From Pseudomonadota bacterium (GTDB lineage: Bacteria; Pseudomonadota; Gammaproteobacteria; Pseudomonadales; Azotimanducaceae), in assembly GCA_009936895.1 (NCBI GenBank), contig JAACDS010000287.1, positions 1-6,865 on the forward strand: DNA of 6,865 bases. Reading direction: 5' to 3'. The notes beneath the pieces were generated by a model. The model made no database searches and was not told where the DNA came from. It worked only from the letters and a program-made list of their open reading frames with translations. Positions 1-6,865 of this stretch are shown here, in pieces. Position 1 is the stretch's first letter; every line of letters starts with the position of its first letter. The translations under genes were made by a program, and so were the position numbers.

Positions 1-24
1 CACCAGCACTCGTCCCGATGGCGT

Positions 25-28
25 AAGG
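25..28 (+). promoter_or_regulatory. Ribosome binding site of the GMC oxidoreductase gene
   Basis: AAGG (within TAAGG) lies six bases before the ATG at 35, a normal Shine-Dalgarno spacing. No promoter can be judged in the 34 bases available upstream, so the gene may be co-transcribed with something to the left of the window. Confidence 0.55.
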
Positions 29-34
29 CTCACT

Positions 35-1657
35 ATGGATCGCTTTGATTACATTATCGTTGGCGCAGGCACCGCGGGCTGTGTGCTGGCCAACCGGCTA
101 TCCAGAGATCCGAGCAAGCGGGTACTGCTGCTGGAAGCCGGCAAGAAAGACAATTATTTTTGGATCGATATTCCCGTGGGCTATCTCTACACCATCGGCA
201 ATCCACGCACTGACTGGTGTTTTGAGACCGAACCCGAAGCGGGCCTGAATGGGCGCAGCATTGGCTACGCACGAGGTAAGGTGCTCGGCGGCTGTTCCTC
301 GATCAACGCCATGATTTACATGCGCGGCCAAAAGTCCGATTACGACCACTGGGCCGCACTGGGCAACCGAGGCTGGGGCTGGAGCGACGTGCTGCCCATT
401 TTTCGGCGTTCTGAAGATTACCAACACGGTTCCGACGATTTTCATGGCAGCGGTGGCGAACTCAGAGTAGAAGAGCGACGAGTCAATTGGGAAATTCTCG
501 ACGTATGGCGCGACGCGGCGGAACAGTGCGGCATCCCAAAAATCGATGAATTCAATCGGGGCGACAATTTCGGCAACGCCTATTTCCAAATGAACCAGCG
601 AACGGGCAAACGCTGGAGCGCTACCCGAGCCTTCTTGGACGATGTTCGCAATCGGCCCAATCTCACCATCATGACCGAAGCCACCGTTGAAAACCTGATC
701 TTGGAAAAACAGCACGACGGTCTGGCCGCCAACGGGGTTCAGCTGATTCACAAGGGAACGCGCCAACACATCTTTGCTGACGCCGAAGTCATCCTTGCAG
801 CCGGCGCGATTGCTTCGCCGCAGCTGTTGCAACTGTCCGGCATCGGCCCAGCAGATCAATTGCACGCCCATGACATTCCCGTGCACCATACGCTGCCTGG
901 CGTCGGTCAAAACCTTCAAGACCATTTACAGATTCGCACCATCTATCAAGTGGACAACACGGTCACTTTGAATCAGCGCGCGCGCACCCCTTGGGGCATG
1001 GCCATGATGGGGCTGGAATACTTTTTCAACAAAACCGGGCCGCTGACCATGCCGCCGTCCCAGTTAGGTGCCTTCGCAAAAAGCGATCCATCCCAGCCTT
1101 CGGCAAACATTGAGTGGCATGTACAGCCACTGTCCTTGGATAAGTTTGGCTCGCCTCTGCATCGGTACAACGCCATTACACCGTCGGTGTGCAATTTGCG
1201 GCCATCGAGCCGGGGTACTGTAACGCTAAAGTCGGCTAACCCCCACGACGCACCCGCCATCGCACCAAATTACCTCAGCACTGCTGAGGATCTCAATGTC
1301 GCTGTGGCGGGCTTGAAGTACACGCGGGAGATTATGGCCGCGCCGGCCTTGGCGCCGTTTAACCCAACCGAGCTTAAGCCCGGACCGGACATTCAGTCAG
1401 AAGAAGACTTGAAGCGCGCGGCAGGCGATTTGGGCACCACAATTTTTCATCCGGTTGGCACCTGTAAGATGGGACCACAGCATGACCCAGAGGCCGTGGT
1501 TGACGACGAACTTCGGGTACACGGCATCAAAGGCTTACGGGTCATCGATGCCTCGATCATGCCCACGATCACTTCCGGCAATACCAATGCGCCAACGGTG
1601 ATGATTGCCGAACGCGGGGCAGAGTTCATTCGTCGCGATTACGGCCACAGCCATTAG
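35..1657 (+). CDS. GMC family FAD-dependent oxidoreductase (choline/alcohol dehydrogenase-like)
   Basis: Soluble flavoenzyme expected to oxidise a primary alcohol to an aldehyde in the cytoplasm; no signal peptide is visible. The N-terminus carries the Rossmann FAD-binding motif G10-A-G12-T-A-G15, with E34 in LLLEAG positioned to bind the adenosine ribose. GMC signature 1 spans residues 79-98 (around GKVLGGCSSINAM) and signature 2 spans 257-271 (GAIASPQLLQLSGIG). In the C-terminal domain, H472 in FHPVGTCKMG and N516 in TSGNTNAPT match the catalytic His/Asn pair, with the 44-residue spacing known from choline oxidase. At 540 residues it is the usual length for BetA/AlkJ-type proteins. ATG at 35 is the first possible start in its frame and is preceded by TAAGG six bases upstream; the FAD motif begins almost immediately, which supports it. 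The substrate is not identifiable: BetA-like similarity alone does not establish choline, and no betaine genes are visible. It converges on the serine hydrolase gene ending at 1659. Confidence 0.95.
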   Translation: MDRFDYIIVGAGTAGCVLANRLSRDPSKRVLLLEAGKKDNYFWIDIPVGYLYTIGNPRTDWCFETEPEAGLNGRSIGYARGKVLGGCSSINAMIYMRGQKSDYDHWAALGNRGWGWSDVLPIFRRSEDYQHGSDDFHGSGGELRVEERRVNWEILDVWRDAAEQCGIPKIDEFNRGDNFGNAYFQMNQRTGKRWSATRAFLDDVRNRPNLTIMTEATVENLILEKQHDGLAANGVQLIHKGTRQHIFADAEVILAAGAIASPQLLQLSGIGPADQLHAHDIPVHHTLPGVGQNLQDHLQIRTIYQVDNTVTLNQRARTPWGMAMMGLEYFFNKTGPLTMPPSQLGAFAKSDPSQPSANIEWHVQPLSLDKFGSPLHRYNAITPSVCNLRPSSRGTVTLKSANPHDAPAIAPNYLSTAEDLNVAVAGLKYTREIMAAPALAPFNPTELKPGPDIQSEEDLKRAAGDLGTTIFHPVGTCKMGPQHDPEAVVDDELRVHGIKGLRVIDASIMPTITSGNTNAPTVMIAERGAEFIRRDYGHSH

Positions 1658-1658
1658 G

Positions 1659-3035
1659 TTATTCGCCTTGGCTTGCCAAGGCCTTCAGCCATTGCGCAAA
1701 CCGTTCATTGCGTGGGTAATTTTTTGCGCTCCAGCCCAGCCGAACCATCACCGCTTGCTGAGCCGGGAAGATCATCACCGATTGACCGCGATTGCCAGTG
1801 AACCCGTACACGTCTCCGGGTAAATCGGGCCAATACAACGCCTCTTCACCACGGTTCAGCCAAACTTGATACCCGTAAGCTCGATCGTTATTGCTTGTGT
1901 TCGGCTGCACCACTTCTTGCATGTAGCTCTTGCGCGCAATACGAACCCCGTTGAGTTCGCCCTCATGCAAAAATGCCTCGCCCAAACGCGCCCAATCTCG
2001 GGCCGTTGCATAGATATTCGAGCTACCAACAAAGACGCCACTGGCATCCGGCTCCAGCGTCGTATCGTGCATACCCATAGGCCACAGAATGTCTTGATAC
2101 AGATGATTGATTGCTTGTTGCGGACCGCCAACACGCTGAGTAAACAGTAACGACAGTAAATTGGTGGTGCCCGACGAATAGGAGAAATGACTTCCCGGCG
2201 GATGTTTTAACGGGCTCTGCAGCGGCACGCTGGCCGCACTGGATTCCATAAACAACATTCGCGTGGCATCTGAGCCCGGCACGTAGACTTCTGAAAAGTC
2301 GAGGCCGCTGGTCATCTGCAGCAGGTTCTGTATCTTGATCGTCGCTCGTTCATCGCTGGACCACTCGTCGAACAGGCGCCGCTCGTCCACAGTCAATTGG
2401 CCTCGCTGCTCCAGCCACCCCAACATCAAGGCGGTCAGGCTCTTACCCATGGACCAACCCATCAGGGGGGTATCAGGCGTTATATCTGGTGCGTAGGCCT
2501 CCGCTAGAATCTGGCCGCGCTGAACCAGAACCAAGGCGCGGGTTTGCAGTCCTTCTGCCTGATCCTGCGCCATCGATGCCGCAAGCGTCTGCATGAGTGT
2601 TTCGTTCAATATGGGCTCCGCTGAACCAGCAGGCCAAGGCAGGCTGTTATCAGCCAATGGCTCCTTGGGAGCGTTAAGCTGTGTCAGCAAATCGCCATTC
2701 CCTGGGTCTAATGTGCAGCCAATACCCTCGCGATAGGTGGCGCTTGTCTCCGCAAACCCCATCAAGCTCACGTGAGCGCGTTGCGCCTGCTCGTCAATGT
2801 CCAATGAGAGCCAATCGTAGGCCGAGCTGTAGGAGCCTAAATCCTGACGAATTTGCGCTTCATCGAAACGACTCAAGAAATGCCCAGAGCAGGCGAGCTT
2901 CGCCCCCATACCGGTACCGACCGCTACATTTGCCACCAAGCTCGTCGGTGACATGCCGACAGAGGTCATGCCCAGCACACCCAGTCCGACCAGAATGGAG
3001 AAAACTAACAAAGATCGCAGAAGAAAAGATCGCAT
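1659..3035 (-). CDS. Membrane-anchored or exported serine hydrolase, beta-lactamase fold (PF00144), with two-cysteine N-terminal domain
   Basis: Class C beta-lactamase/6-aminohexanoate-dimer-hydrolase-like enzyme, expected to use a serine nucleophile on ester or amide bonds. Numbering is from the chosen start (458 aa). Residues 4-26 form a hydrophobic signal or anchor segment without a clear AxA cleavage site, so the enzyme probably faces the periplasm. Residues ~45-150 precede the catalytic domain and hold the only two cysteines, C49 (LACSGHF) and C107 (GIGCTL), plausibly a disulfide. The catalytic motifs are S195-M-G-K198 (SxxK) and Y286-S-S288 in place of YxN; G414-N-R-G-Q418 occupies the position of the third, KTG-like motif. 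MTSGLDF at 241-247 is the usual family segment. An ATG at 3041 is in frame two codons earlier, but AGGGG lies only one base before it and seven bases before the ATG at 3035, so 3035 is preferred. The substrate is unknown. The stop codon is one base from the GMC stop. Confidence 0.9.
   Translation of the reverse strand: MRSFLLRSLLVFSILVGLGVLGMTSVGMSPTSLVANVAVGTGMGAKLACSGHFLSRFDEAQIRQDLGSYSSAYDWLSLDIDEQAQRAHVSLMGFAETSATYREGIGCTLDPGNGDLLTQLNAPKEPLADNSLPWPAGSAEPILNETLMQTLAASMAQDQAEGLQTRALVLVQRGQILAEAYAPDITPDTPLMGWSMGKSLTALMLGWLEQRGQLTVDERRLFDEWSSDERATIKIQNLLQMTSGLDFSEVYVPGSDATRMLFMESSAASVPLQSPLKHPPGSHFSYSSGTTNLLSLLFTQRVGGPQQAINHLYQDILWPMGMHDTTLEPDASGVFVGSSNIYATARDWARLGEAFLHEGELNGVRIARKSYMQEVVQPNTSNNDRAYGYQVWLNRGEEALYWPDLPGDVYGFTGNRGQSVMIFPAQQAVMVRLGWSAKNYPRNERFAQWLKALASQGE
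1665..1682 (+). terminator. Palindrome just past the GMC stop; possible terminator or 3'-end hairpin
   Basis: GCCTTGGC-TT-GCCAAGGC is a perfect 8-bp inverted repeat (realistically a 7-bp stem with a 4-base loop) starting eight bases after the GMC stop codon. It lies inside the last codons of the convergent serine hydrolase gene, where it encodes part of A-L-A-S-Q-G-E. It is not followed by a proper T-run on either strand (CTTCAG on plus, GAATAA on minus), so it is a weak intrinsic terminator at best. It could instead protect transcript 3' ends or simply reflect the coding sequence. Confidence 0.35.
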
Positions 3036-3042
3036 TGCCATA

Positions 3043-3047
3043 CCCCT
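3043..3047 (-). promoter_or_regulatory. Ribosome binding site that decides the start of the second serine hydrolase
   Basis: On the minus strand the order is AGGGG-T-ATG-GCA-ATG. AGGGG is one base from the first ATG (3041), too close for initiation, and seven bases from the second ATG (3035), which is ideal. This argues for the shorter protein. Confidence 0.65.
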
Positions 3048-3050
3048 GAC

Positions 3051-3082
3051 AGAAAGCCGCCCGGTTCGGCACCGGGCGGTTG
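3051..3082 (-). terminator. GC-rich hairpin with short U-tract between the two hydrolase genes
   Basis: On the minus strand CCGCCCGGT (3079-3071) pairs perfectly with ACCGGGCGG (3065-3057) around the five-base loop GCCGA, then C and TTTCT follow (3056-3051). A 9-bp, mostly G-C stem with a short, interrupted U-tract fits an intrinsic terminator for the DUF5916/EstB-type hydrolase transcript. The stem begins about 28 bases after the TAG stop of that hydrolase. It lies immediately upstream of the next gene's AGGGG ribosome binding site, so it may act as a partial terminator or attenuator rather than an absolute stop. Confidence 0.65.
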
Positions 3083-3107
3083 CATTTACGCCGAACGTCT
3101 TACTGCG

Positions 3108-4463
3108 CTATTTATCGTCCATCTGGCTTTGTGTCATGGCACTGTATGTCAGCACTTTAAAATCATCAGCCAGACGAGTTCGGTGTGGAATACTCTGCAC
3201 CATAAACATCCCGATCAAGTTCTCTTGAGGGTCGATCCAGAAACGTGTGCCCGCGGCGCCGCCCCAATTGTATTCGCCGGCAGAACCCACTTCGCCGACA
3301 TCTCCCGGATTGAGCAAGACACCAAAACCCAAGCCAAAGCCACCGCCTCTACGAGCAAAGCCCATGGGCAGATCACCCAAGTGATTGGTTGTCATCAGCT
3401 GCACGGTTTTAGGTGACAAAATACGCACGCCATCCAGCTCACCGCCATTGAGCATCATTTGCGCAAATCGCAGATAGTCGCGAGCGGTGGAAACCAGGCC
3501 ACCGCCACCACTCTCAAATTTTGGCGGCTGGACATAACCCGCACTGATCCAGGCATCCGCAACCTCCAGTCCGGGGCCGGTCGAAGGCGCCATAAAGTTA
3601 TTGCCGGTCATTCCCTTGGGTTTGTAGAGCTGCGCCAGTCTCGGCATCTGGTCTGCATCGACTGAAAACGCGGTATCCCGCATATCCAGCGGCCCAAACA
3701 ACCGTTCCTGCAAAAAATCGCTGAACTTCATACCCGACAACACTTCAACCAGCCGTCCCTGAATATCGACAGACACACTGTAGTGCCACTGGGCACCTGG
3801 TTCGTATTGCAAAGGGATCTTGCCGAGGGCCGCCACGAATGCTTGAAGATCCATATCGCCCATCACGCCGGCTTTGCGGTACATCTGATCTACTTCTGTA
3901 TTGCCAAAAATGCCGTAGGTAAATCCGGCGGTATGCAGCATGAGATCTCGAACCGTCGGCTGGCGGGCTGGTTTGCGTGTTTGACCAAGCAGCTCGGTTT
4001 TACTTTCGCCGACACCACGGCTGACGGTGCCATCTGAGACGACACCGGTACCCGCGGTCGATAGCGCGACCTCCAGATTCGCTAACTCTGGAATGTACAT
4101 GGCCACAGGATCGTTTAGACGAAACTTACCTTCTTCGTAAAGCATCATCAGCGCCACGCCGGTGATCGGCTTTGTCATGGAATATATGCGGTAGATTGCA
4201 TCGGCTTCCATTGCCCGTTCGGTTTCACGGTCGGCTTGACCATAGGTCTGGCTGTAAACGACCTTGCCATTGCGCGCGATCAAACCCATACCGCCGATCA
4301 TGGTGCCATCCGTTACCTTAGCGTCCATAAATTCTGTCAGGCGATCAAGCCGTTCACTGGAAAACCCCTGTCGTTCGGGTGAACTGTCGGAAATCTCCCG
4401 TGCCGAGGCGGGGCCCGTCGTTAGCATACACACTGCCACTAAGGCGAAAATTAGTCGTTTCAT
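3108..4463 (-). CDS. Exported serine hydrolase of the EstB/class C beta-lactamase type (PF00144)
   Basis: Predicted periplasmic or secreted esterase-like hydrolase of 451 aa. Residues 1-21 are a standard Sec signal peptide: basic KR, a hydrophobic core, and A19-S20-A21 before the predicted cleavage. The catalytic motifs follow in order: S95-M-T-K98 (SxxK nucleophile and base), LMLHTAG at 174-180, Y228-S-V in WHYSVSVD, and W400-G-G-A-A-G-T406. This last motif matches the tryptophan-glycine-glycine segment that replaces the beta-lactamase KTG motif in EstB-type esterases. These replacements favour esterase or peptidase-like activity over true beta-lactamase activity; the substrate is unknown. 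Start ATG at 4463 has AAGAGGA (4478-4472) eight bases upstream. The gene begins 34 nt after the DUF5916 stop with no hairpin between them, so the two are probably co-transcribed. The cysteine at residue 12 is in the signal core and does not form a lipobox. Confidence 0.93.
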   Translation of the reverse strand: MKRLIFALVAVCMLTTGPASAREISDSSPERQGFSSERLDRLTEFMDAKVTDGTMIGGMGLIARNGKVVYSQTYGQADRETERAMEADAIYRIYSMTKPITGVALMMLYEEGKFRLNDPVAMYIPELANLEVALSTAGTGVVSDGTVSRGVGESKTELLGQTRKPARQPTVRDLMLHTAGFTYGIFGNTEVDQMYRKAGVMGDMDLQAFVAALGKIPLQYEPGAQWHYSVSVDIQGRLVEVLSGMKFSDFLQERLFGPLDMRDTAFSVDADQMPRLAQLYKPKGMTGNNFMAPSTGPGLEVADAWISAGYVQPPKFESGGGGLVSTARDYLRFAQMMLNGGELDGVRILSPKTVQLMTTNHLGDLPMGFARRGGGFGLGFGVLLNPGDVGEVGSAGEYNWGGAAGTRFWIDPQENLIGMFMVQSIPHRTRLADDFKVLTYSAMTQSQMDDK

Positions 4464-4471
4464 TTATCTCA

Positions 4472-4478
4472 TCCTCTT
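4472..4478 (-). promoter_or_regulatory. Ribosome binding site of the EstB-type hydrolase
   Basis: AAGAGGA on the minus strand, eight bases before the ATG at 4463, is a strong Shine-Dalgarno sequence. It lies in the 34-base gap after the DUF5916 stop codon, which has no hairpin and little room for a separate promoter. Confidence 0.7.
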
Positions 4479-4497
4479 ATCTAAAACTTTCTGACCA

Positions 4498-6865
4498 TCA
4501 ATTACCCAAGCGATAACGTAGCTTAGCTACAACGGTATTGATGACTGGCTCGCTGAAGCTCTCGTCAAACAAATCTAACACATCAAGTTCGTCATCTGGT
4601 TTCAGCGAGTTACCGCGGTTATACACCAAGTAGAAATCTGTCAAAGGAGCAATCGCCCATCGATAGCGCAACTGCGTCGTTAAGCGGGTGATGTTGAAAT
4701 CGTAATTGTCACGTTCACGCACTGCTGCCATCAGGTCGCCATCGCCCAAGGGCACGGCGAAAAAGCCCTTATCGGTGGCTCGAACACCCGCCCACTGCAG
4801 GTTCCACCGCAGCTGGTGGCCCGGTGCGATAAACCAGTTAATGTCCAGCGACGGCTGCCACTCATCTGCATCGAAGGCACCGAAATTACGCCCCCCCTGA
4901 TAGACCAACCAACCACTGCGATCCTTGTAGCGAAGGTCCATGGATATACTGAGTTGATCGATAGGCAGGTAGGTAACGCCCATGGTGGCGTTATAGGACC
5001 AGTCGCCCAGATGCTCCTGCGCCCCGCCCAAACCAAAACTGAAGCTGGCTTTTTTACCGGCGTCTGTGGACAAGACGCTTTCAAACCAGCCACCACCATC
5101 TACTCGGTAGGCTCCGTTGCCACGGCTGTCTATGTCTTCGTAACGTTTGGGGAAATACCCCACGCCGGCCCGTAACGTGTTGCGCCTAGGCAGCATCACC
5201 GAGGAGCGCCACAACACAGCGCTGTCGGTAATTTGGTTCTCGCTCAGATTTTGCTGGTGCTTTACCACCAACGTTGTCCGATAGTTGCTCAGATTGGCGC
5301 TCAAGTTTTGTTTGTTGTACAGCAACACATAACGACCTTTGACGTAATCGTTACGACGCAAAAACCCCAGATCGTTGAAATCGATGTCTTCATCCATCAC
5401 ATCCACTTCGAACTTGTGCCGCAGATTGGGGCTGACGGCGTACAAGGCGTCGAACATCGCGCCATAGCCAGTAACACTGTCACGGTCGCTCATGATCAGC
5501 TGGGCGTCTGCGTTAAGAGAGCCATCTGCACTGCGTAAGTGGCCGTCCAGGCTGTGTACACTGGAATCAAAATCACTGCCGCTCATAAAGGTCCCCATAT
5601 AGCCCCATGAGGTGGCCTCGGGCGTTGTATACATCAGTCGCGCCACGGCGAAGTCGCGCCCCGTCCCGGTCAACGTGACCGGCTGGCCATTGGCGTCTCG
5701 GGCCAACCACTCCACGTCGTCTTCAAAGGCTGCCAGCACACCGTAGCGCAGACTGTCGGTGCTGCCAGTGACCTTGGCCGCACCAATCAGGTCGGTAGGC
5801 ACGTCCCGTTGGCCGCGATCCAGCGTGACGCCATCGGGCACCATCATTTGGCTGGCTGTGCCGCCGATGCGGCGCGTGTTGAGCAGTGAAACCGGCAGAG
5901 GCACATGCTCTTGCAGATATACACGACGTGATGTGGTGGAAAAATCTTCGTTTAGCGCGATACGGCTGATCGAGCTAAAATCGTCTCGCGGCATCACATT
6001 GAATACCTCACTGCCTTCGAGGAAAAACAGCCGTTTCTCCGGGAAACATGTTTCGCTTGCGGTGAGATTCAGCACCACGTCATCAGATTCCACCGCGCCA
6101 AAGTCGGGATTGATGGAGCCCGAGATTTGCGCCATGGGCGATGGTTTCCAAGTAATATCAGCGCCAACGCGGAATTCTGTGTCACCATAGACCTCGTCTT
6201 GGGTGGCGGCGATAAAGGGAATAATCGACTTTTGTGGCACGGGCTTTACCCCTTCCATCTGCATCCGATTGAACGCTGAGACATAACGCTTGGTGGTTAC
6301 TCCATAACGAGGCCACTGATAACGCTGATTCCGATGAGACACCATGCGGCTGGCCACGAAACCCATATTGCGCAAGCCTTCGCGCTGAGGCATGTCCATC
6401 ATCGACCAAGGCAAATACATCTCTGCACTCCAGCCGGTGTCGGTGCGCGCGGCCTCCGCCGTCCAATGCCCGTCCCAATCTCGTTGAAAACGGCGTTCAG
6501 GCAACACCTTACCGTCGTTGAGACTGTTGCCTAACGCAACATAGAACCAATACCCGAGCTTTCCTTCGCCCGAGGCATCAATGGTGACACCGAAAAGATC
6601 TCGGTCTACCCAGTCATCACGCCGCGTCAATCGTTCAACAAGGGTGTCCGCGGGCTGCTCCATGTCCGCACTCACATACAAACCTTTTTCCGTGGCAAAG
6701 AGGCGTATTTTGGTGGAGAACTCTGCGTCTGTGCCGAGATCTGGAATCGAAACACCCATGTTGTCGTAGTAGGAAATACCTTGCCAAACCGCCTCATCAA
6801 TACGGCCATCGATGGTGATCTCCGCATCTGCATGACCCAAGGTTTGGATCTGCAGTTGGTGCAAA
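4498..6865 (-). CDS. DUF5916 outer-membrane protein with CBM9-like N-terminal domain, 5' end missing
   Basis: About 788 codons are visible; the gene runs off the right edge and its true start and expected signal peptide lie outside. The first codon in frame is TTG, most likely an internal leucine. Visible residues ~15-200 resemble the CBM9-like domain (PF06452): EITIDGRIDEAVWQG at 15-29, then D-G-H-W and TGW-S-AEMYLPW at 131-153. The DUF5916 (PF19313) hallmark follows at ~251-288: NPDFGAVESDDVVLNLTASE, then FPEKR and FFLEGSEVF. Further DUF5916-type segments are DFNDLGFLRRNDYV at 495-508 and FYLVYNRG at 744-751. The second half alternates short amphipathic strands and turns, as in an outer-membrane beta-barrel, ending LRYRLGN. 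The family's role is not established; surface binding or uptake linked to the exported hydrolase downstream is inference. The hallmark reads ETCFPEKR, with C273 where I would expect an aromatic residue. Confidence 0.9.
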   Translation of the reverse strand, partial: LHQLQIQTLGHADAEITIDGRIDEAVWQGISYYDNMGVSIPDLGTDAEFSTKIRLFATEKGLYVSADMEQPADTLVERLTRRDDWVDRDLFGVTIDASGEGKLGYWFYVALGNSLNDGKVLPERRFQRDWDGHWTAEAARTDTGWSAEMYLPWSMMDMPQREGLRNMGFVASRMVSHRNQRYQWPRYGVTTKRYVSAFNRMQMEGVKPVPQKSIIPFIAATQDEVYGDTEFRVGADITWKPSPMAQISGSINPDFGAVESDDVVLNLTASETCFPEKRLFFLEGSEVFNVMPRDDFSSISRIALNEDFSTTSRRVYLQEHVPLPVSLLNTRRIGGTASQMMVPDGVTLDRGQRDVPTDLIGAAKVTGSTDSLRYGVLAAFEDDVEWLARDANGQPVTLTGTGRDFAVARLMYTTPEATSWGYMGTFMSGSDFDSSVHSLDGHLRSADGSLNADAQLIMSDRDSVTGYGAMFDALYAVSPNLRHKFEVDVMDEDIDFNDLGFLRRNDYVKGRYVLLYNKQNLSANLSNYRTTLVVKHQQNLSENQITDSAVLWRSSVMLPRRNTLRAGVGYFPKRYEDIDSRGNGAYRVDGGGWFESVLSTDAGKKASFSFGLGGAQEHLGDWSYNATMGVTYLPIDQLSISMDLRYKDRSGWLVYQGGRNFGAFDADEWQPSLDINWFIAPGHQLRWNLQWAGVRATDKGFFAVPLGDGDLMAAVRERDNYDFNITRLTTQLRYRWAIAPLTDFYLVYNRGNSLKPDDELDVLDLFDESFSEPVINTVVAKLRYRLGN

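Noticed and set aside
1..26. Possible C-terminus of an upstream plus-strand gene, either P-A-L-V-P-M-A ending at TAA 24-26, or another frame running through to TGA at 46-48 and overlapping the GMC start.
   Set aside because: Only a handful of codons are visible and the frames cannot be told apart; an upstream operon partner is plausible but unsupported.
98..925. Long open reading frame (275 codons) on the minus strand, antisense to the GMC gene.
   Set aside because: The plus-strand frame has full GMC family motifs across the same bases. The antisense product has no recognisable domain, and long antisense frames are common in GC-rich coding sequence.
4410..4463. Lipoprotein signal in the EstB-type hydrolase because of the cysteine at residue 12.
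   Set aside because: The residues before it (LVAV) do not form a lipobox, the cysteine is inside the hydrophobic core, and a standard ASA cleavage site follows at residue 21.
3108..4463. Reading the EstB-type hydrolase as an antibiotic-resistance class C beta-lactamase.
   Set aside because: It lacks the YxN and KTG motifs of AmpC-type enzymes and instead has YSV and WGGAAGT, as in EstB-type esterases; no AmpR-like regulator is adjacent.
4464..4472. Two-codon mini-frame ATG-AGA-TAA directly before the EstB-type hydrolase start (TAA immediately followed by ATG), suggesting translational reinitiation.
   Set aside because: The same bases are explained as the spacer between a good AAGAGGA ribosome binding site and the real ATG; a three-codon coincidence is weak evidence.
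6862..6864. TTG at the right edge as the true start codon of the DUF5916 gene.
   Set aside because: It would leave an outer-membrane protein without a signal peptide, the CBM9-like domain starts almost at once, and the frame is open to the window edge; truncation is far more likely.

Overview
The window is fully coding chromosomal sequence from what looks like a Gram-negative, probably marine or other aquatic, gammaproteobacterium. This placement is inferred from protein style only: an outer-membrane DUF5916 protein, exported beta-lactamase-fold serine hydrolases and a BetA/AlkJ-type GMC oxidoreductase, with Shine-Dalgarno-led genes of moderately high GC. No rRNA, tRNA or other taxonomic marker is present.

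Layout. Bases 35-1657 (+) encode a complete FAD-dependent GMC oxidoreductase (540 aa). It converges, with a single base between the two stop codons, on a leftward series of three genes. Read in the direction of transcription these are: a 5'-truncated DUF5916 protein with a CBM9-like N-terminal domain (stop at 4498, running off the right edge); a serine hydrolase of the EstB/class C beta-lactamase type with a cleavable signal peptide (4463-3108), starting 34 nt after the DUF5916 stop and probably co-transcribed with it; and a second, clearly different serine hydrolase with an N-terminal membrane segment and a two-cysteine N-terminal domain (3035-1659). A GC-rich 9-bp hairpin resembling an intrinsic terminator lies between the two hydrolase genes and abuts the second gene's ribosome binding site. 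A second perfect palindrome lies in the last codons of the second hydrolase, just past the GMC stop codon.

How the genes may work together (inference). The DUF5916 protein would sit in the outer membrane. The two hydrolases would act in or facing the periplasm on ester, amide or lactone-type bonds. The GMC enzyme would oxidise an alcohol in the cytoplasm. A hydrolyse-then-oxidise route for an unidentified compound is possible, but the GMC gene is on the opposite strand and nothing in the sequence names a substrate. I saw no mobile element, CRISPR array, RNA gene or defence system, and no non-coding stretch longer than about 75 bases. Overall this is an ordinary metabolic region with two or three points worth checking.
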